DNA of 64,000 nt from Fallopia convolvulus (taxonomy: Eukaryota; Streptophyta; Magnoliopsida; Caryophyllales; Polygonaceae), in the NCBI GenBank assembly GCA_964016875.1, contig OZ024718.1:41046406-41110405 (forward strand), given 5' to 3'. Below are positions 21,084-33,787 of the stretch, piece by piece. Each line of letters starts with the position of its first letter. Position 1 is the stretch's first letter. The translations under genes were made by a program, and so were the position numbers. A model generated the notes under the pieces. The model searched no databases, was not told the origin of the DNA, and worked only from the letters and a program-made list of their open reading frames with translations.

Positions 21084-21622
21084 CTTTGGAGTGAAGACAA
21101 GCTCGAAACGTGGTAAATATATAGAACGGGGGGAGGGATATACAAGGCACGCTTGACCAAAAACCGGTCAAGGTGAAAGACTACAACCCAAGCCACGGAT
21201 AAGCATATCCGGCAAAACTCGCCACGCGGGCCTAACAAAACCGGGTCTAAGACCCTATCATCCCAAAAAACTATAGACACGCAGCCTATATACACAAAAA
21301 CCCAAAACCCGAGTAAAACCTCGGCTCCACAAGAGTCTAACAACTTGGGAGTCTAAGACCCAAGCAAACCACCAAAACAAAGTGGCACCATCACCACCAA
21401 AACTACAAGCAAGCAAACCAATCATCCACTTACAAGTGGCACAAAACAAAACCAGCCCATATCACTAAAACAAGAGAGAGGGGAGTGAGAACACACTAGC
21501 TCATAAAAAACACTCCCTAAAACAAGGTTGAGCTACCACATACCTCATATACCGAGCCTTCTCCTTAGTGCTTCATCTCTCTTTCCTTCAAACTTGCATT
21601 CAACTATCATGCGTTGCTTGCA

Positions 21623-24600
21623 CTAAAAAATGATGACTTCTACGCATTTGTCAACCACCGGCCTCTCTCCATCAAAAACCACCTTGTTTCTAAGAGCCCA
21701 AGTGTGGTAAACCAATCCAAGGAAGGCAATCAACTTAGCCTTGAAGAGTGCACTCCTCCGCCCCGGTGAATTGGTAAACCAATCCACCCACTCTCTTAGG
21801 CCTCTCTTATATGTGTGAATCCCCACCCACCTCCACACCTTGTCCATTACTTGTCTAATGAAGGGGCACGTGCCCCAAAGATGATCTACTGTCTCCAAGT
21901 GTGCACGACATAGGGGACACAAATTATGGGATATGCGCCCCCATTCAAGGAGTCGGTCACATGTAGCTAACCGGTCCTTATATGCAAGCCACACCCTAAA
22001 ACTCCAAGCCCGGGCTCGCATAACCTTCCAACCACCTTACACCAATCTAGCTCTTCCTTCTTATCCCTCAATAACTCGTAGAGAGCTCTTGTATCAAGCT
22101 CCCCACTCGGTTTTGTGATAACCACCAAATCAATCCCCACTACCCCTTGGTTGTCCACCTCTAGAACACCCCTCATTACCTCCCTTAATCTCATAAGATT
22201 ACTCCACACCCAAGAGTCGGCATTCTTTATTTTCACCCTCCAAAACTCCGCCCTCCTTAGGTGGTTAGAGCCCACCCATTCCGTCCACAAATTACTCTTG
22301 CCCGAGAGGATATCAAACCCAAGCCGGAAAAACACCGTTTTGTTCCAAGCTCCCACCTCCTTGAGGTTCAAACCTCCCTCCTCATAAGGTCTACACATCC
22401 TCCCAAGCCACTAGGGTTCCACCCTCCCCGACCAAAGATATCCCGACAAAGCGCCTCAATTCTCCTTATGACTCCCTTAGGAAGTACCACCATTTGTGCC
22501 CAAAAAGAAATAACACGTCCCACCATGCATCTTATCACCTCCGCCCTCCCGGCATAAGAGAGAGTTTGGAGGCAACAAGTTTGGAGGAGGTTTGTGATTT
22601 TTCTCAAGAGGGGAGCATAGTCGGAAATACGGATTTTTCTCGTGTGAAGAGGGAAGCCAAGGTATCTCACCGGGAACTCTCCCACCTCAAAACCAAGCCC
22701 GCTCGCCAACTCCCTCTTTTCCCCCTCTTCCACTCCCCCAAAGTAGATATGAGTTTTGGAAGTGCTAGTGACCAACCCCGAATTGTCCCCAAACCTATTC
22801 AAGCACTTGGCTAAAATGGGAAGGGAGTCCCCCTTGGGTTTGCAAAATACGAGAAGATCATTCGCGTATGCTATATTTAGGAGGCCAAGTTGTTTGCATT
22901 TTGGGTGGAAAAAGAAACCCCCCGAGGCACTCTCTTTTTTCAACATTCTACTTAGCATCTCCATAACAAGGACAAAGAGGAAGGGGGAGAGGTGGTCCCC
23001 TTGCCTCAATCCCCTTTTGCTCTCAAAAAAGCCTTTGGCTTCCCCATTAACAAGAATAGAGAAGCGAGGGGTAGAGACACATACCATGATTAGGTGGATC
23101 AAGTGGGGAGGGAACTTCAAATAAGTAAGTGTCTTCTCTAGGAACTCCCATTTTAAGCAATCATAAGCTTTATGAAGATCCGCTTTTATCACACACCTTC
23201 TTGACACATCCCGCTCTTCATAATTAGACACCAACTCTTGGGCAACCGCTACATTATGCATCAACAACCTCCCTGGAACAAAGGCACCTTGGTTAGTGGC
23301 TACCACCTTCCCTAGCAAAGGCCGAATTCTCTCCACCATGATCTTAGAAATGGCCTTTTGGAACACGATACAACAAGATATAGGTCTAAATTCCTTCACC
23401 ATAAAGGGCTCCTCCACCTTAGGAATTAGACTTATGAACGTGTTGTTCCAATATCGTAACAATTGGCCCGTTCTAAAAAACTCCTTAACGGCCTCCACTA
23501 CATCACCTTTTATAATATCCCAACAAGACTTGTAAAAATGACTTCCAAACCCATCCGGTCCGGGCGATTTGTTGGCTTTGATGTGGAAAATAGCCCTACG
23601 CACCTCCTCCACCGTGGGCTCAATACAAAGCCCGGTCCCATCTTCTTCATCAAGCCTCGGCCCCCCTAGAATATCTAGGCAAACAGGAGGAGAAGAGGAG
23701 GCCTCGGGTGTACCAAAGAGCTTCTCGTAATATCCCACTACCTCCTTTGCAATTTCTTCCTCCCCCACAAACTCACGGCCGTCCTCATCTTTAAGAAGGT
23801 GTAGTTTTTTCCGGGCCTTTCTTGTCTTGATTCTATTAAAGAAGACGTCTGAGGTTTCCTCTCCGAAAGTGAGCCAATTCATTTTGGCCCTTTGTTTGGT
23901 GGCACTAGCAAGCTTTTCAAGGTTCAACTCTAGTTCCACCTTAGCCTTCTGAACCGCCTCTTGTTTCTCTTCACTCGTGAGATCATCATTGAGCTTCTCA
24001 TGCGCCCTTTTAAGGCCATCAATACTCGCCTCCACCGAGCCCTCCAAGGCTCTATGCTTGGTCCTCAACCAACCTTTGAGCTCCATTTTTACCTTTTGGA
24101 GTTTAGTCATGAGGATAAATTGAGCGGTGCCCACTACTCTTGTACTCCAAACTCTAGCCACCAAGCTTTGAAATTCCACATCCTCCGTCCAATAATTGAA
24201 GAACTGGAAGGGGAATTTACGACCCACTTGCCTAGGATTAGCAAAGACAATTCCCGGAGAGTGGTCGGAAAGCCAAGTGTCCCCGAAGAAGGCATACGAG
24301 TTTCTAAAACAGCCCTTCCACTCTTGATTAATCAACACCCTATCAATTTTCGTTGCCACCCTTTCCGTCCCAACTTGCTCATTGGACCATGTAAACTTAG
24401 CCCCGGAGTACGCAAGGTCCTCTAGCACACATTTATCCAAGACCTCCGCTAACTCCGTTGGTCACCATCATTTCTTCTACGGAGGGAGAATTTTTCGGTT
24501 GAGGAGAGCGTGCAATTCAAATCCCCTAGCACAACCCACGCCCCATTCATGCTCATCGAGATGTTTTCCAACTCGTTCCACAACAATCTCCTTTCAATGC

Positions 24601-24949
24601 TCGAGTTAAAAGTATAGACAAATGTAGCAAAGAAGCTTTCATGCGATCTTTTCAAGCTAACTTTACAATGGATGGCTTGCTCGGTATTTTTTAGAACCAC
24701 CACATCCACAATCAACGGATCCCACATGACCCTCATTCGGCTCCTCTCTTCCGTCCCGACCTCCGTGCAAAACTTCCAACCCCTTAGCAAAGACCAAGCT
24801 AGCTCCCCCTCCTTGCTCCTAAGTGTTTTTGTTTCCAAAATTCCCAACAAACTCAAATTATTCTTCACTGTGAATTTATTCACCATGTTTATTTTAGGGG
24901 AACTATTAACTCCCCTAACATTCCAAGCCCCGAAGCGGAGATTATCCAT
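21623..24949 (-). pseudogene. LINE ORF2: endonuclease, reverse transcriptase, zf-RVT; frameshifted
   Basis: Nicks target DNA and reverse-transcribes the LINE RNA in active relatives. The start is taken at MDNLRFGAWNVRG (24949). Endonuclease motifs: N in WNVRG, E in LETK, GDLN, and SDHSP near 24270. A frame change falls at about 24440-24460. Reverse transcriptase follows with KANKSPGPDGFG, FRPISCC, NQGAFVPGR, DLHKAYDCLKWEFL and RGLRQGDHLSPFLFVL. The active-site block reads YANDLLVF, so the second Asp of the usual [FY]-A-D-D is Asn. Further frame changes lie at about 22370-22400 and 22010-22025. The C-terminal zf-RVT is CPLCRAHLETVDHLWGTC. Confidence 0.83.
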
Positions 24950-27447
24950 AAACACCACCTCTAGGGATACTACAACCCTTGGCCAAGCTTGAGCGATGCA
25001 CAAAGATTTCTTTCCCTCCCCTTGCGTTTTTTCCTCCTACCCACACGTCTCTTGTCTTATCAAAAAGGGGTGACTTTCTTCTCTTGGAGCTAGACAAATC
25101 CGTATCTTTCTCACCTATCCCCGGTCTTTTTGAAGCCTTGGCTTTAAGCCCCAAGACTACCAAGCCCGACCTCTTTTTAGGTGATAAACCAGCCCTCATC
25201 TCCTCAAGGACCGCCTCAACTTCTCGATCCTCATAATCATCCCCAAAAGCAGTTTCTCGATCCATCCAAACCAAATCAGCCTCACGAGCATCAACAATCT
25301 CTTGATCCAACAATTCGGCAATGCAGTCCAACATATCATCGCCCACAACATCCCCTTTATCAACTTCCAAAGCTCTAGAAACCCCCTCACACATAGTGTG
25401 CTCCCCACTTAAAGCTTTACTAGGGTGGTCCGGGTTAACAACCGGATCCTGATCAAGAATTAAAGGCAAGATGGTCAATGCAGCCACATTAGCATCATCA
25501 TCCTCTTTCAAGCTTACCTTTTCAGCTCCCACTCTTAGAACTTCAACCTTATTACTCCCTTCTTGGCCATTTCCTCGTTCAACTTCCTCACAAGGGACTT
25601 TGTCTTTGGCTGCCCCATTGTCAACACCTTTGTTCTTAGGCACCCAAATCTTCTTAGACCTTCTTGGCCATGATCCGAGCTTGGCCTCCTTCCTCTTTCT
25701 ACAAAAATTAGTAGTATGCCCGAACACCTTGCATCTTTCACAAAACCAAGGTGTTTTCTCAAAGTGCACCTTGTATTTAAACACCTTTCCACTCGAGCTT
25801 TGTAGTACCACCTCGTCTCTTTGTAACTCATCCGTGGAGACTTCAACCAACAACCGAGCAAAAGCTAGGCGTCCCACTTCAGCCGTGATTTGATCCAAGA
25901 AAATGGGTCTCCCAATCATGTTACCCATCACACTCAACATAAACTTGGATGAAAGAAATATTGGGTCCGGTTCTAGAATGTTCGCCCAAATAGGTACCTT
26001 GTCAAAGCACTCCCAATCAATGCTCATGCCAAACTCCCACTCCTTGAACATGAGAGGGTGTGAACCACCTACCATCCAAGGACCATGTTCAAGAACCCAC
26101 AATTTCTCCCTCTCCTCCTTGAATTTGAACACAAAGACACCATTTGGTTTTAAAAAGATTTTTGGATTCACCTCCACCCAATTTCTCCTAATGAACTCAG
26201 CCATGACACCAAAGCTGATTTTTGCTCCAAGAACTACCCCAAGAAGGGTTGATTTCCACTCCTCCAAGGTTGGTGCAACCTATCTCCTCAAACACGTGAA
26301 TCTCCTTGTTAATATTGGGCATAAACTCCAATCTATCTTCTAACCTCACCCTCTTATTAGGAACCACCTCCTTAGCTGCGTATGAGAGATTTATTGGGTT
26401 TTTTGGGTTGTGGCTTGGAAAGTGACGATTAGGTAAAGGTTTAGAGGAGTTGGGAAGTGTCTTAGCAGCCTTCAAAGGGGGTAAAACGCCATCTTCTATG
26501 GCTTGGCAGGTTTGTGTGTTTGGTTTAGGGAGAATGGGGGCTGAAGGCAAAGAAGGCTGCTTGAAAGAGGTGGTTCGGTTCCCATGGGTGTTTGTAAAAG
26601 GTGTTTTGGAGTTTTTAGAGGGCTGAAAAACCCTAGTTGTAGCCGTTTGAGAGGTTTGTGGCTGAAAAGCTTGCTCTTGTTGTGAGGGAACCAAAGTGGT
26701 ATGGTCAAATCTCCTCTTTCCAAAAGCTACCATACCAGTTTGGGCAATATTATCACATGTGACTCCTAGGGAAGACTCCCCTCTCCCACCCGTCCCTTTC
26801 ATTTCAAATTCAGCCAAAAGTGGATCATCCACCATTGAAGGACCTTGCTCAACCTTCTCCGCCTCTACTTCCCTAGCAAACACCTCATCCAGCCCTTCCA
26901 AACTCCGGCCACCCCCCTCAAGCTCTACCTTTTCTTTGCTTTTGTCAATGGCCCTCTTAGAAGCTTGAGAAATATCAAAGGGGAGCCCTAAAACGTCTCC
27001 CACCACCACCAGATTTGACTCAGCTTGGAGATCCGCCACCTTGGCCTCCCTATTACGGCGGCCAGCCACTAGATCGACCCCATTTTCCGGCACCGAGCTT
27101 GAAACCTCCAGATCTGGCCCTACCTCTTTGATTTCTTCCGACCCATGCTCAAAATCCGGCGAGTCCAGCCTCAAAGGGGTATATTTGTGTCGGTTTGAAC
27201 ACAATCTCCTCCTTCCCATCTTCAAAGAACAAGAACGAAACCCTAGATCTATTTTTGAGCACTCAATCTCACAGCTCCTACTCCCTCTCGTATCCACACC
27301 CAAACCAAGTGGTAAAGGTTGGATTTCATCCTCACAAAGCACCACCCACTCACACTCAAGGGAGCCCCGCCGGAGAGACCGCCGGAAATTCCCAAAACCC
27401 GTGTTTGCCTCGCTCCTACAACTCCCTCCGGTGTTGTGGCCACCCAA
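24942..27447 (-). pseudogene. LINE ORF1 (DUF4283-like domain plus CCHC knuckle), one frameshift
   Basis: Nucleic-acid-binding chaperone of plant L1 elements. The N-terminal frame (from about 27447 to 26197) is low-complexity and charged. After a one-base frame change near 26240-26265 the second frame carries a DUF4283-like region (VFVFKFKEEREKLWVLEHGPWMV, then DKVPIWANI and MLSVMGNMIGRPIFLDQIT) and the knuckle CERCKVFGHTTNFC (C-x2-C-x4-H-x4-C), then a basic/acidic tail to 24942. The tail overlaps the start of ORF2. The true start codon is uncertain because the 5' frame has several ATGs. Confidence 0.75.
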
Positions 27448-27663
27448 GGAGGTCCCACCACAGCTTCTTCCTCACAAGATGTCCCCACTCACGCTCGACC
27501 CACCCACCCACCCCACCGCCGGAGCCAGGCGGCGCCGCCCAAAGGCCGGCCGGAAAAAGGAAAAGAGAGAAAGAAGGGAAAGAGAAGGGGTAGAGAGAGG
27601 TGAGAGCTTCTCTCTCTAGAAAATTCAAAAAAGGCTCCTTTGGACTTTGGAGTGAAGACAAGC

Positions 27664-27780
27664 CGTTTGCGCCAGAATGAACAAATTTTGAGACAAAGGA
27701 ACAACAATGCCACCAACAACTCCATTAATCTTGACAGCATGCTTGGCCATGTTCCCTGAAGTTTAGGGGTGAAAATTTTG
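27664..27780 (-). pseudogene. Part of an unidentified reading frame cut by the LINE
   Basis: From the minus-strand ATG at about 27752 the frame reads MAKHAVKINGVVGGIVVPLS and continues open to the LINE insertion site. A possible splice acceptor (ttcag) lies just upstream of GGAACATGG. With the LINE removed it continues at 21024-21083. No family is recognised. Confidence 0.35.
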
Positions 27781-28466
27781 GAGAAGATTCAATATTGTAG
27801 ATATGCAAACGAAATACAATATTTGGAATTTTGATTATGGCCATTCTCTCTAATGCCTTTAATCAAAACCAATCAATATACATATATACTGAACACCAGA
27901 TATCAATACATATGAATGCATATCAATATACAGCAAATACCAGATATGAATATTAATCATGTTCATACTCATGTACCAAACCCATATATCAATCATCAAT
28001 AAATATACGTATATTCCAAATTCCTAACAAAAAAATATCAATATCAATATATACCAAACACCAGATTATATATACCAGTCACGTTCATACCCACACTTCA
28101 CACCATTATACGTTAAAAGAAGACTGAAATTCCAGGAAGGAGAACAAAATTCAAGAAACAATTCTAATAATCACTTGAAAATAAGTTGACAATCTCTGCA
28201 GAAGTAGACACAGGGATTTATCTACGTCCATCATTTCCATGGCCGGGCAAAAAATTGAGTTTTTTATATGATTTATGACCATAAACATTGTAAACTACCA
28301 GTAACAGGCAAAATAACAGTTCCAACTTCCAAGCCTTCTACAGTCCCAGATTTGAGTCGCAGGTTTTGCCAACACTAGCAAAATTATGGTATGGGCCAAT
28401 AAACAAGACGTCACTACAGAAAATTTGTTTTAACTTGTAAATAATGTAGCTTCTGATGTGGCACAC
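27781..28466. other. AT-rich intergenic and pyruvate kinase 3' UTR
   Basis: 27840-28080 is rich in 'tatcaatata' and 'accagatat' phrases, a low-complexity repeat. The right part, up to the stop codon at 28467, is the likely 3' UTR of the pyruvate kinase gene. No gene seen. Confidence 0.5.
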
Positions 28467-31400
28467 TTAATCGTCGAGCTCGATGATCTTAACAACGGAG
28501 GAATCACCGACTTTCTGGCAGACGACAACACGGTCATGTGACTTGATCACAGCAGCTTCCTTCCCGTAATCAAGGGCAACCTTCAAAACGGACTCATTTG
28601 TTGCACTTGTAGATTCAGCCTACACAACCAGAAGAAAAAAAAAAGGAAATAAAAGATTTTGGTTTCATCCTCTCATGCATTTAGAGCAGGTTCATAATCA
28701 ATTTAATTTGAGAGACTATTGTTGATCTTACAGTTCAAAATGGGTTAAGATTAAATATTTTAAAACAAACAGAATTTCATGTGGAAAATCAATGAATCAC
28801 AATGTTTACAGTGTTCCAGAACTTACAGCGTGTCTTGGATCAGCGAGCATGGGAAAGAGACCTCTGACTATAAGCGACTGCCTTGCCTATAAATATTTTA
28901 CAAAGAACTCAGGGGTTAGTACATAAAAAGCATCTATATTTAGACAACAATATTATAAGGAAGATGTAGAAGGGCAACATTAACTGAAGACTCCAGGACA
29001 AAGTATATCATCTTATAATGAAGAAAACAAAGAACACATCTCAAGCAGCCTTGTAAAAATAATTAAAAAAAATAAGCAGTTCTTCATTAAAAAAATAGCT
29101 GACTATATAGTTAAGTAATTGAAAACGGCCAAATGTCAAGCCATATAGTTCTTCATTTGAAAACCAAAATGAAAATCTAACTCAAGTGACATCATGGTTA
29201 ACAAAAAGCATCATCATGATTGACCCAGTGAGGCTCCGCAATCTGGGGGGTCAAGATGGGCAAGGGAAAGGGGTATGCCCGATAGACCCAAGAAAAACTG
29301 AAATTCAGCTATGTGACAATAATAACTGAATTAGTTAGAATGTACCAAAATTGATGTAGGGACTAAATCCATCTCAAAGGCAGTGTATAAAAGCCAATGA
29401 GCATGAGGATGCGTCCGTATGGTTAACAAAAAGTATTGAGCAAATTGGTGAATGGTGAGTATACAGATGAAGAAGTATCAAATTCTTTTACAAGAAAACA
29501 GAATTACCAGAGTAAAACAAGGCAAATCAATTTCTGGTCCCTGTAAAACGTGACCAAGTTAATATTTCAAAGGAAACTAGTGGGCTTCAACAAGAATCGT
29601 TAAATCAATATACCTCGAAGGCTCCAGTAAAATTCCACTTCAGTTGGTTTGTCTTAAGCCGAGGAATCACCACTGAGAGGACAGGCATTGTCGGCCTGTA
29701 TTTTGCAATTAATCTAGCATAAAAATGATCAGAAAAATCAAAAAATTACTTCACATCTTTATCATTGACAAAGTAAAATTCAACAGAAATTGATTCATAG
29801 GGAAATCATTTGCGAGTAATTTCACTTAATATAGTTGATCAAGCATCAAAAGAAAAACATACCTTGCAGCCCTTCCAGATGAAGTGAAACATACAATTAC
29901 TGAGGCCTTGACTTTGATTGCAGCACGGACCTAAGCAATAAAAGATATGTGATGGTTAAAATATATCCAAAAGGGAGCACAGCATGGTGCTCTGTTGTCA
30001 GATATAGGTCAAAGAAGAAAAAACAAAGGCCTACCGCAGAAGAAGTAATAGATTCCAAATGACTCATTGGTTCCCCTACATAATTCACAGTTTTCTTGAA
30101 ATACGCACCTTGATTGAATACCTTTTCAGCCTATATCACGCATAAGCAGAAAAGGTCAATAGTGACTAGCTATGCAAAACCAATATCCAAATTTCTTTCT
30201 ATATTCAGAAAACACTCATGCAGTAGAGCTTACAGAACTCACCTCAGCACAAATTTTACCAACTATAGATACAGTTTCTACAGGGTATAAACCACGGAAG
30301 GTCTCAGCACCAAGAAGAATTGCATCACTTCCTGAAAACCCAATTAAAAGGGGAAGAAGGAAACAGATAAGCTCTCCTTATTACACATTCATTTCAGAGC
30401 ATATACAGGTGAGAACAAGTCTGTACTACAATTTAGACGCAATAGCTAATCAAGCAGGGCCAATATCTTTCAGCTAGTAGTCTATCTAAGACTTGGGTAA
30501 GAATACTGACCATCCAAAACTGCATTAGCAACATCAGTGGCTTCAGCACGAGTAGGCCTGAGGTTATTGGTCATACTGTCAACAACACGAGTCACGACAG
30601 CAGGCTTGCCAGCCATATTACACTTATACAAAGCAGCTCTTTGGAACAAGAACACCTATTCAGGAATTATACCGGGGAATACACAATATCAGCAGCAAAA
30701 TACAATGAGGTGACCAACAAAGTACTATAAGATCCATATAATATATGGTAATCTAAGATCACAGCAGACAAGGACAATTCAGAGGTCAGTGCAATTCCAA
30801 TAGAACTAATTTTAATTGACTACACAGTACACACCTTTTCTGGAGGAAGATCTATGCCCAAGTTTCCACGGGAAAGAATGATACCATCTGCTTCTTGTAG
30901 AATTTCATCAAAATGAATTAGACCCTATAAGAAGAAAAAGCATCACCTTAGCAAGTGCATACAACATAATACTTTGTATTTTGACAATTGACCGGGAAAT
31001 TCATGTTGAAGATTATTTTAAAGGATATAAGCAACATTTTCTCACCTCTACATTTTCAATCTTTGCTAGAATGTGTGTTTGACTAAGATCACCACATGTA
31101 GATAGAAACTCCCGAGCCTGTCAAAATGAAACAAAAAAAGGTTCTTGTTAAATTTTAACTGTCGAGGGAACAAGTAACTTTTAGTTGATGAAATAGAAAG
31201 AACAAAGTGAAATTTTCCCTACTTGGCGGACATCTTCAGCATGTCGAGTGTATGAGAGTGAAAGGAAGTCAATTTTGTTTTGCAGACCCCATGTTTTTAT
31301 GACCTGAGAAGAATTTAGCATAAATATAAGTATATAACCTCATCAGAAGAGCATCAAGATGATATAATAAGAATTGATCAAATCCTATAGAAAACATCTG

Positions 31401-33787
31401 ATGAGAAATATATTCTAATTCTCAATCAGATAATTTATTTCAACAAAATTTGTCTCCAGCTCCTGAGCATATTGTCCTTCGCCTTCAAATTGACTCCTAT
31501 CAACTACCTAGGTCAATCTAGCCATCCATGAAATGCCACAATATAACAAGCAATTCACAAAGACTTTGAAGTTGAACATGTCCAACAAGGGGAAAAAAAT
31601 ATTGATTTTGATAGCCAAAACTTTCACCTGATGCTAAAAAGCAAAGAATAGAATGAGAAGCTAAATGACCAAAACTTCCATCTGAAAGATAGAGACCAAC
31701 GTATTAAACTAATTACCGGCCTTCACCTTTTTATCTTTATCTGAGAGAGTAGGTAGGTTAATCTGAACTTGAGAGGCATGCAAGGTGAACAATGATCCGT
31801 CTAATGTTGCAGAATTCTTAATCAGACAAACCACATTGTCTCCTTTTATCTCAGCAACCTACACAGAAACAATCAGAGTATATGTTATATCCACGCAAGA
31901 AGCAGACAACTCATAGAGTTAAACAACAGCACTCGGCAAAAGAATGCATGAGTTTGCAGGTCAAAGCTTACAGAACAACATATTTTTCTCTTACCTCTAA
32001 CCAGACAGAAGTTGTTTCACTTCCTGTGAATAGGTATTTACCCATGAAGATTGTGTCTCCTTTCTTCACATCCTGGAATTAAACAAAAAGGTCGGATAAA
32101 TGCAGTTGCCTAACCATTGAAAACAGAAGACTGTATCATCCAGCATTTAGAAAATATACAGCCATGCTTAACCAGGTAATGCCTGCAATGCTTATCAGCC
32201 TAAGAAGTTTCTAAGGATTGCCTTCACTTACAGGAGAAAAAAAAAAACTCTTCTATTCAGAAGTGGTACAGTGGCCATAAATACCAACACTCCAAGATGA
32301 CAGGACTCCAATAAAAAATGCATCAGATGGGAAAAAAACATGATAATTAAGAGGATACTAACCTTTGAAAGTCCACCATAGTTTATTGGAAGTAACTCAA
32401 AAGAAGCATCACCTCCCTGATCTGGAACAAGTGTGACGAACTCATTTTCCTTGAGTGTGATGGCTTGCTTGCTTCGATTAAAAACTTGCAGCTCAGGACC
32501 AGTAGTGTCCAACATAACCTGACATTTCAAAACAAAAATAATGCTCAGTCCACCATAGCTTGTAAGTTTGCAAAATAGTTGTTTGTACTTAGGTCGACTG
32601 TATTTGTTTAGATCCTTTTAATATCAAAAGAATTAGATTATCTCTATCATTCCAAGTGCTAAATTAATTACACGTCAGTGTAATAGCAAGAAAGGAAAGA
32701 CATCAATATGGTAGTGAAAATGCGCTTCTGGCTTTTATGGGAGCAGATAACTAATGATACATTCTTCTTAAACTGCAGGATAAACCAATTTTTCTTGCTT
32801 AATCAATCAATCCAAGTTGGGGCATCCACTTCATTATTATCTTGTCTACTTAGTGTAACTGAGTTGCTCCCAAAAGCCACAATAATTATTGCAAGAGCAA
32901 ATTAAAAACATGCGACCAAACAATGTTGGGAAAAACACCTCCAAGGTCCACCAGAATATATATACCTGTGAAATTATCATTCAGCCCAATATGAAATCAA
33001 AGCAGCTAACACTGACTGAGCATTAGCTTGCCACACACAACACGATTCATGATATATAATAACCAAATCTTACTTAACTTAAGATTGAAAAGATCAATTT
33101 TGCGATAAATTAAGTACATTCAAAATTTGAAGAGCATAGGCCAATTAAAAGAAGCATACAGCACAGAGCTTCTTAGTGCTCTTAACAGCCAATTTCAGAT
33201 TCTCCAGTGTCTTCTGGTGAGCTTCAGCGTCTCCCCAAGAAAAGTCAAATCTTGCCACTACAAAAATTAGAAAAATCACACAGAAAATTAAAAATGGAAC
33301 AAAAAATACATCGGAGATATAAACCCGCCAAGACGATAACCTCCCTGGGGCAAAACCCAAAGTGAAAATTTTGCAATCTATAATGATATTATAATTAATT
33401 ACCCGACATCCCGGCCTTAAGCAACCTAGAAATGATTTCAACCGTCTGGGACTTGGGCCCTAGGGTTCCAACGATTTTTGACATTGCCGGGAAGAAACTC
33501 TGCAAACAAAAACCATAAATCTGTCAAATCACGGCCTTCAAAAGCACAAATGAAAGAAAAAAAAAATGAGAAAGTTAAAAACAAAAGTAGATCGAAGTCG
33601 CATAATTTCTAATTTCAGATGCATGGATATGCAGTTTGAAACACAGATTCAAGAAAATAGAATGCTTGGTAAGCAGAAATACAAATCCAATAAAGGAAGT
33701 AAGAAATCGGAAAATTACAGATTTTGATGGCTCGAGGATTGAAGCCATCCGAATGGGCTCTTCGAGGAGGAGGTGACTGGAATGCAT
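28467..33787 (-). CDS. Pyruvate kinase, plant-specific 527-residue cytosolic-type subgroup, 16 exons
   Basis: Last step of glycolysis: phosphoenolpyruvate + ADP to pyruvate + ATP; no transit peptide seen, so cytosolic is likely. Exons (minus, 5' to 3'): 33719-33787, 33403-33499, 33160-33257, 32363-32518, 31995-32072, 31727-31858, 31223-31303, 31046-31117, 30835-30924, 30511-30655, 30243-30331, 30035-30130, 29863-29930, 29614-29713, 28827-28886, 28467-28619. All junctions are GT-AG and phases add up to 1,584 bases. The first exon gives MHSSHLLLEEPIRMASILEP, matching my recollection of the N-terminus of Arabidopsis At3g52990/At2g36580 (also 527 aa). Motifs: KIVGTLGPKS, MLDTTGPELQV, ILAKIENVEGL (catalytic Lys), ILSRGNLGIDLPPEK, TRAEATDVANAVLDG, C-terminal effector-type domain ending KIIELDD. 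The usual metal-site RGDLG is RGNLG and the usual FNFSHG is FDFSWG, as in this subgroup. The gene appears intact. Confidence 0.93.

Larger units (their letters stand above)
21103..27644 (-). mobile_element. L1-type LINE, nearly full length, inactive
   Basis: Flanked by a perfect 19-bp target duplication CTTTGGAGTGAAGACAAGC (21084-21102 and 27645-27663). It is read on the minus strand: 5' region, ORF1, ORF2 with endonuclease and reverse transcriptase, then a 3' region with a C/H/C finger. No RNase H domain is seen. There is no obvious long poly-A tail at the left end, unusual for a LINE. Several frameshifts and a mutated RT active site make it inactive. Confidence 0.87.

Noticed and set aside
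22494..27619. Many plus-strand open frames opposite the LINE
   Set aside because: They are shadows of ORF1 and ORF2 on the minus strand.
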